Shown piece after piece: positions 58,840 through 64,000 of a DNA stretch of 64,000 nucleotides. The notes beneath the pieces are model-generated. The model was not told the origin of the DNA and did no database searches. It worked only from the letters and a program-made list of their open reading frames with translations. The first letter of the stretch is position 1. Each line of letters begins with the position of its first letter. The DNA is taken from assembly GCF_041222825.1 (NCBI RefSeq), contig NZ_CP139482.1:1-64000 (forward strand), given 5' to 3'. Both the position numbers and the translations under genes were made by a program. Origin of the DNA: Candidatus Thalassolituus haligoni. GTDB lineage: Bacteria > Pseudomonadota > Gammaproteobacteria > Pseudomonadales > Oceanobacteraceae.

Positions 58840-60098
58840 CGTTTATCAATCCGGCGCTGGAATCACCGCTTGCTACTGGCGCTGCTGCTGAGCCGGAAGC
58901 AGATTTTGGCTGTGAATATTCCGCCAACTTGCCGGCCCTGCTCAAGCACCTGAATATCTCGCTGGCATTTACTTCCTATCAGGCGCAACGGCTGATGCTG
59001 GTGCGCACTGACGGCGTCACACTGGATGTCAATTTTAAACACTTCCCCCGGCCAATGGGGCTAACGGCCGATAGTAACGGCCTGACATTGGGGATCTTCA
59101 CCCAGGTACTGCAATTCCAGCGTGAAGACGGCTTGCTGCCACAGATCAAACAGCCGCTGAAGCGCATTGAAGACGATGTGACGGCCCCGCGACTGCTGCT
59201 GCAAAACAATGGCCAGGTTGCCGCGCCCCAGCCTGCTGCGGGTGCGGCAAAATCGTCAGAGGAGGAGGCGTTCGAGGCTTATCAAACCTCGCTGTATGAG
59301 CCGGTCGACAGCCGTGTCGATGCCTGTTTTATCGCTCGCTCCAGCCATTACACCGGCATGATCAATATCCACGATGTGGAGTGGGGCAACGACGGCTTAT
59401 GGGTGGTGAACTCGAGCTTTTCCTGTCTCAGTTCACTCGATCCCCGCTACAGCTTTGTACCGCGCTGGAAGCCGCCTTTTATCAGTGCGCTGGTTGCGGA
59501 AGATCGCTGTCATCTGAACGGTATGACCCTGAAAGACGGCCAACCCGCCTACGTGACCACCTTTTCGACCGCCGATGAACGCGGTAAATGGCGCGATGGC
59601 GAGGGCTTTAATGGCACCTTGATGGATGTGCAACGGAACGAAATTCTGGTCGCTGGCCTGGCCATGCCGCACTCCCCGCGCTGGTATCGCGGCAAGGTGT
59701 ACTACTGCCATTCCGGTCTGGGCCAGCTGTGTTGTTACGACCCGGCCAGCGGTGAGAACCGGGTGTTGGCGGAAGTCCCTGGTTTTACCCGAGGCATGGA
59801 TTTCCATGGCCCGATTCTGGTGATGGGGCTATCCCGCGTGCGACAGACGGATGTTTCTCGGCCAGCGCCACTGGCACAAAAGTATGATGAAACTCTGTCG
59901 GGCTTGTGGTTCTTCAATCTCGATGACCTGTCTGAAATTGGCCAGATCCGCTTTACCGGCAACGTTGAGCAAATCTACGACGTAGCAGTACTTACCGGCT
60001 GTTGCTTCCCCGAAATTATTGAGCCGTCACATCCACGGATGCGTAACCATTTTTGTCATCCCCCGATGCAACCGCTGCGTCCTGAGGCGTGTATATGA
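58836..60098 (+). CDS. TIGR03032-family protein
   Basis: A 420-aa protein of the conserved TIGR03032 family of unknown function. Recognised by LDVNFKHFPRPMGLTADS, WVVNSSFSCLSSLDPRYSFV, PRWKPPFISALVAEDRCHLN and MPHSPRWYRGKVY. The repeated strand pattern suggests a beta-propeller. It has no signal peptide. It has a 4-nt ATGA overlap with genes on both sides, so expression is tied to the protease and the giant protein. Confidence 0.88.
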   Translation: MTFINPALESPLATGAAAEPEADFGCEYSANLPALLKHLNISLAFTSYQAQRLMLVRTDGVTLDVNFKHFPRPMGLTADSNGLTLGIFTQVLQFQREDGLLPQIKQPLKRIEDDVTAPRLLLQNNGQVAAPQPAAGAAKSSEEEAFEAYQTSLYEPVDSRVDACFIARSSHYTGMINIHDVEWGNDGLWVVNSSFSCLSSLDPRYSFVPRWKPPFISALVAEDRCHLNGMTLKDGQPAYVTTFSTADERGKWRDGEGFNGTLMDVQRNEILVAGLAMPHSPRWYRGKVYYCHSGLGQLCCYDPASGENRVLAEVPGFTRGMDFHGPILVMGLSRVRQTDVSRPAPLAQKYDETLSGLWFFNLDDLSEIGQIRFTGNVEQIYDVAVLTGCCFPEIIEPSHPRMRNHFCHPPMQPLRPEACI

Positions 60099-63000
60099 AT
60101 ACCAACAAACCCGTATCCCGAGAACCGTCTTCCACTTCGCAGCCGTTACGCAAGGCCGCCTTGGCATTACCGTTGATTGCCATGGCCGGAGCCTTTGCGG
60201 CACCGGCGAGCATGAGCCGCTCTGCCAGTCACAGCAGCAGTCGCCGATTGGCACGGGGGGCGACCATTGTGGTGGCTGATCAAGCGTTGCAGATCGACGC
60301 CGCTGCTTCCGAGCAGTACGAGATGCCACGGAGCGCGTTTGATGCCTTTCGACGTGGCCAGACATCTGGCAGGGCACTGGATAATACTGGCGCTACGTTG
60401 TCAGAGAATACGTTGTCAGAGAATACGTTGTCTGACGACGCCGGAATACTGGCTTTTTTACAGCAAAACCAACGGCTTGGGTCACAACCCAAGGCTACGG
60501 CGGCGTTGTCTGGCACCTTGTTGGGACGCAAATATTTTGCCAGCGACAGCCCATTCGATCACTGTCATTTCACCTGGGGCAGTGTGTATTACACCAACAC
60601 TTATACATCCCTGAATCAGGCCAGTTGTGAAATAAGTTGGAGTGGCACCTGGCACACCGGGGTGAGCGCGCCGGTGGTGATGGCCACCAGTATCCTGAAC
60701 AAAACCAGCAGCAGTTTTGATGTCAGTGTCAGCATGAGTGAATCGGCCACCGTGTACGCTGTGCTGGTGGAGAGCAATAAAACCGCCCCGACACCTGCCC
60801 AGGTGATTGCCGGAACCGATGGCGACAATAATGCGGCGCTGCAAACGACCAGCGGGGCGGCGGCCAACAGCACCACGCTGAGTTTTAGTGGCCTGGATGC
60901 CAGCAAGTATTATCTGGTTTATCTGGCGGCCGTGGATGGCAGCAGTGAAGTCACTTCTGCCTCGACTCAGGTCAATCCGGCCTATGAGACCGGCCTGATC
61001 TCGGCTGATGGCACCTGGAAATTTCCCAAAATCCGTGTGGATGACAGCGGTAATTATTACCTCGGCTATTCCAAAGATGGCAGCAGCGGTGACGACATTA
61101 CCTTCCTGCTCTGGAACGGTGCCGGTTTCTCCAATTACACCTCGTTTAATGCCAGTGCCATCTCGGGTCGCGCTTACGTCAGCTGGGGCAATGAACAGCG
61201 CGTTGATTATGACTTCGACAGTAACGGCCATATTCACGCCGTTTTCAGCGCCACCGAAACCAACTATGCCAACACCGGCGATCCCTTCTATGGCTATTAC
61301 AATGGCAGCAGCTGGAGCTTCACCAAAATAGCCGAGACCGGCAATTCGGTGGATGAAGTGGATGTGTTTGTCGACGCCAACGATGACGTTCACGTCTCCT
61401 GGAAAGTCTACAACGGCTCTGGCTATCAGGTGGATTACGCCACCAACAAGAGTGGTAGCTGGGTTAAAACCAATGTCGTGGTTGCTGGCAATGGCACGGA
61501 TGAGGCTCACGATACCTATGTCGTGGCCGACAGCAGTGGCACCGCGACCGTGTTCTACCGCCGTGAAGACTCGCAGAACAATGGTGAGGACAACTATTAC
61601 ATGGAGTCATCCAGCGATGGCTTCAGCGCTTCGACCAAAATCCTCAACGGTAAGGACGATGCCAAAGTCTATCGTATGGCGAATGTGCTGATCGACAGCA
61701 GCAACAAGATTCACTACGCGTATTCAGACCAAACCGGTGGTGCTTCCTACTATGTTACCAATGCCTCTGGCAGCTGGGTCAGTACGGCGATCACCCATGC
61801 AGGGCACAGTACGCCGTGGGTCTATGGCATGGAGTATGACAACGGTGTGTATTACTTCGCCAACTACGGCGATAGCAAATACTTCATCAACAGCTACAAC
61901 GGCAGCGACTGGGTCGATGGTTTTGATTTTGAACTCGACGGTTGGATGAACGACCGCTTTGCGGTGAACAGCACCGCCGATCGCATCATGCTGGTGTCGG
62001 AAAATTCCAGTGACTGGGAAATCCACTACCACACAGGCACTATTGCTGGCTATGTGACCCCTACCAGCCCGGCCGACAGCGATGGCAGTCTGACACCCGC
62101 CGCCGGAGTGACTGAGCCGGTGGGGCTGGATACCACTGTGGATAGCGTTGGCGAAGCAGTGGATCTGTTCGACTTTACGCTCTCCGATGGCGCCAGCAGT
62201 GACGGTCTGGCAATGGAAATCAGCCAGCTGGTGGTCAATGTATCGGGCACCAGTAGCGATGCCGAACGGGCTAAGGTCACTTGGCGTTTGAACGGCGCAG
62301 ATGCCAGCAACGTCACTGGGGTTTATAGCAGCGCGAACGACACCATTACCTTTTCAGGTCTGAGTCTTTCGATTGCCGATGGTGGCAGCGAGATCTACAC
62401 AATTAATGGCTATTACAACGACAACACCGGCTTGACCGAAGATCACACCATGATCCTCAGTATGGATGGCGACACCGACGTCACCATATCCGGCGGGACC
62501 TCCATGGGGGCCACCAGTGCCGTTTCCAACAGCTCCGGCACCACAGTTGATGTCACCGCCACCGGCTTGAGGCTCACAACCCAGGCTGCGGGGCTGGTGT
62601 CCGGTATGGCCATGACCACCCAGCCGGTTGTCGCTGCGGAAGATGCGTTCGGCAATATCGATAGCGATTTTACCGAAGTGGTAACAGGCGCCGACGAAGG
62701 CATAAACCCCGGTAATGTGCTCACCAATAACAGCGTCACGGCAGTGGCCGGGGTAGCGACATTCACCAGTCTGACCAATACCACCGCCACCGATGGCCAG
62801 GCGCTGATCGTAACGTTTAATGATCAGGATGGTATCGGCAGTAATTTAAGCACCGTGAGTACCAGCCTGCTGTTTACCGATGTGGTGGCCACGCAACTGC
62901 AATTGACCACTCAGCCTGCGCCGTTAACGGTCAGCAGTGGCGAAGCCAAAAGCCTGACGACCGTGCCGGTGGTGAAAGCCGTCGATGCCAACGGTTATGT

Positions 63001-64000
63001 CGATACCGGCTATAGCAGCGATATCCGTTTGGCGGAAGTGAACGGCGCTGGCTCAGCGCTGATGACGACCACTGGCGATACCGATGGCAGTGCTGCCACG
63101 GTTAGCCTGACCCCGTCGTCCGGGGTCGCTACCTTTACAGCGATGCAAATTACCTACACCACCTCGGGCAGCAGTAGCGAAACCTTTAACCTGCAGGCCA
63201 GTTCCGGCAGCTTGACAACCACCAACAGCAGCCAGCTGACGGCGACCAATGTGCCGACGTTAACAGATGCTCATATCAGCATCTCGGGTGCCTCCGGTAC
63301 CGGCGGAACTTACGTCATTGGCGATACCATTTCCGCCAGCTGGAACAACACCAGCAGTGGCGACAACAATACCGGCGTCAGCGCTGTGACGGTCGACTTC
63401 AGCCCGTTTGGCGGTGGCGCTGCCATCAGTGCGAGTGAGTCATCGGGCAGCTGGATTGCCACTTATACCCTCACCGCCGGAGCCATCGACAGCAGCAATC
63501 GTAATGTCTCAGTGACAGCGACCAACAGCAGCGGTCATGCCACGACAGCGGATACGACCAACGCCAGCGTAGATAATATTGCTCCCATCGTCACCGACAC
63601 TAACCTGTCGATCTCTGGCGCCTCCGGTATCGGCGGCGCTTTCCGTGCGGGCGATACCGTTACCGCCCGCTGGAACAACACCGCCGGTGGTGACAACAAC
63701 AGCGACACCATCAGCAGCGTCAGTGTCAATTTCTCCGCCTTTGGTGGTGCCGCCGTAGTGGCATCAAACAGCGCCGGTAGCTGGAGCGCGACTTACACAC
63801 TTGTCAGTGGTGCCATTGACAGCAGTAACCGCAATATTTCCCTGACGGCGATCGACAATGCCGGTAACAGCACCACCAGCGCCGACAGCACCAATGCCAC
63901 AGTGGATAACATGGCTCCCACCATAACGGACGGCAACCTGTCGATCTCCGGTGCATCCGGTAGCGGTGGTGTATTTATTGCCGGAGATACCCTGACCGCC
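60095..64000 (+). CDS. Giant Ig-like repeat surface protein (5' part, runs off the window)
   Basis: 1302 codons remain open to the end, with no stop. ATG at 60095 overlaps the previous stop. Parts: a basic N-terminus with a hydrophobic stretch (19-36), a linker with TLSEN twice from a 15-bp repeat, an fn3-like module (about 195-295), a propeller-like region with Tyr/Asn/Asp-rich blades (about 304-649), an Ig-like module (651-826), two modules that begin LRLTTQAA/LQLTTQPA (827-1049), then from about 1055 repeats of 110-111 residues that start SISGASGxGG and end with ...NIAP. The composition (Ser, Thr, Gly, Asp, Asn; few Cys) suits an extracellular adhesin or matrix protein. Export route is not visible here. 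Confidence 0.85.
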   Translation, partial: MNTNKPVSREPSSTSQPLRKAALALPLIAMAGAFAAPASMSRSASHSSSRRLARGATIVVADQALQIDAAASEQYEMPRSAFDAFRRGQTSGRALDNTGATLSENTLSENTLSDDAGILAFLQQNQRLGSQPKATAALSGTLLGRKYFASDSPFDHCHFTWGSVYYTNTYTSLNQASCEISWSGTWHTGVSAPVVMATSILNKTSSSFDVSVSMSESATVYAVLVESNKTAPTPAQVIAGTDGDNNAALQTTSGAAANSTTLSFSGLDASKYYLVYLAAVDGSSEVTSASTQVNPAYETGLISADGTWKFPKIRVDDSGNYYLGYSKDGSSGDDITFLLWNGAGFSNYTSFNASAISGRAYVSWGNEQRVDYDFDSNGHIHAVFSATETNYANTGDPFYGYYNGSSWSFTKIAETGNSVDEVDVFVDANDDVHVSWKVYNGSGYQVDYATNKSGSWVKTNVVVAGNGTDEAHDTYVVADSSGTATVFYRREDSQNNGEDNYYMESSSDGFSASTKILNGKDDAKVYRMANVLIDSSNKIHYAYSDQTGGASYYVTNASGSWVSTAITHAGHSTPWVYGMEYDNGVYYFANYGDSKYFINSYNGSDWVDGFDFELDGWMNDRFAVNSTADRIMLVSENSSDWEIHYHTGTIAGYVTPTSPADSDGSLTPAAGVTEPVGLDTTVDSVGEAVDLFDFTLSDGASSDGLAMEISQLVVNVSGTSSDAERAKVTWRLNGADASNVTGVYSSANDTITFSGLSLSIADGGSEIYTINGYYNDNTGLTEDHTMILSMDGDTDVTISGGTSMGATSAVSNSSGTTVDVTATGLRLTTQAAGLVSGMAMTTQPVVAAEDAFGNIDSDFTEVVTGADEGINPGNVLTNNSVTAVAGVATFTSLTNTTATDGQALIVTFNDQDGIGSNLSTVSTSLLFTDVVATQLQLTTQPAPLTVSSGEAKSLTTVPVVKAVDANGYVDTGYSSDIRLAEVNGAGSALMTTTGDTDGSAATVSLTPSSGVATFTAMQITYTTSGSSSETFNLQASSGSLTTTNSSQLTATNVPTLTDAHISISGASGTGGTYVIGDTISASWNNTSSGDNNTGVSAVTVDFSPFGGGAAISASESSGSWIATYTLTAGAIDSSNRNVSVTATNSSGHATTADTTNASVDNIAPIVTDTNLSISGASGIGGAFRAGDTVTARWNNTAGGDNNSDTISSVSVNFSAFGGAAVVASNSAGSWSATYTLVSGAIDSSNRNISLTAIDNAGNSTTSADSTNATVDNMAPTITDGNLSISGASGSGGVFIAGDTLTA

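Overview
The window looks like the replication-origin region of a marine-type gammaproteobacterium. The order dnaA-dnaN-recF-gyrB, then plsC, gmhB, glyS/glyQ, trkH/trkA, rsmB, fmt, def, a LysM gene, dprA, tsaC, hemF and aroE is the one known around oriC in Pseudomonas and its Oceanospirillales relatives. FabV, the aryl-polyene genes and the base composition fit, but I cannot name the genus. No rRNA, tRNA or CRISPR was seen.

Region 1 (1-9.3 kb): an oriC-like stretch with DnaA boxes and a TTA-triplet run, the dnaA operon, and fabV. Five 16-bp ParB sites (parS) lie between 3.6 and 8.5 kb, three of them inside recF and gyrB. A MOSC protein follows.

Region 2 (9.3-31.9 kb): plsC and gmhB, then a 17.7-kb aryl-polyene-type lipid pigment cluster set between gmhB and glyS. 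It encodes an ammonia-lyase for the aryl starter, an AMP-ligase/dehydratase, two ACPs, two ketosynthases plus a chain-length-factor-like protein, a ketoreductase, a dehydratase, a thioesterase, acyltransferases, a glycosyltransferase, a LolA/MMPL/lipoprotein export set, a halogenase-like flavoprotein and a phosphopantetheinyl transferase. The ligase gene has an in-frame amber codon at a conserved site, so the pathway may be off in this strain, or the base may be wrong.

Region 3 (32-43.6 kb): a two-gene signalling pair, a lipid A-type acyltransferase, potassium uptake (trkH/trkA), rsmB-fmt-def, a LysM protein and dprA.

Region 4 (43.6-52.5 kb): two decayed integron integrase genes in opposite orientation (43646-43764 on minus, 52017-52499 on plus) bracket the block. 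Between them are attC-like hairpins, six toxin-antitoxin modules (several broken), two cassette-like secreted or membrane proteins, and the housekeeping genes tsaC, hemF and aroE. The pattern fits two inverted integron remnants, or one rearranged integron, around a core segment.

Region 5 (52.7-64 kb): a large surface lipoprotein with lamin-tail-like domains, a YebC-family regulator, a DTW-domain tRNA modification enzyme preceded by three 57-bp repeats, and a translationally coupled set of subtilase, TIGR03032-family protein and a giant Ig-like repeat protein that runs off the right end. This last set is the least explained part of the window.
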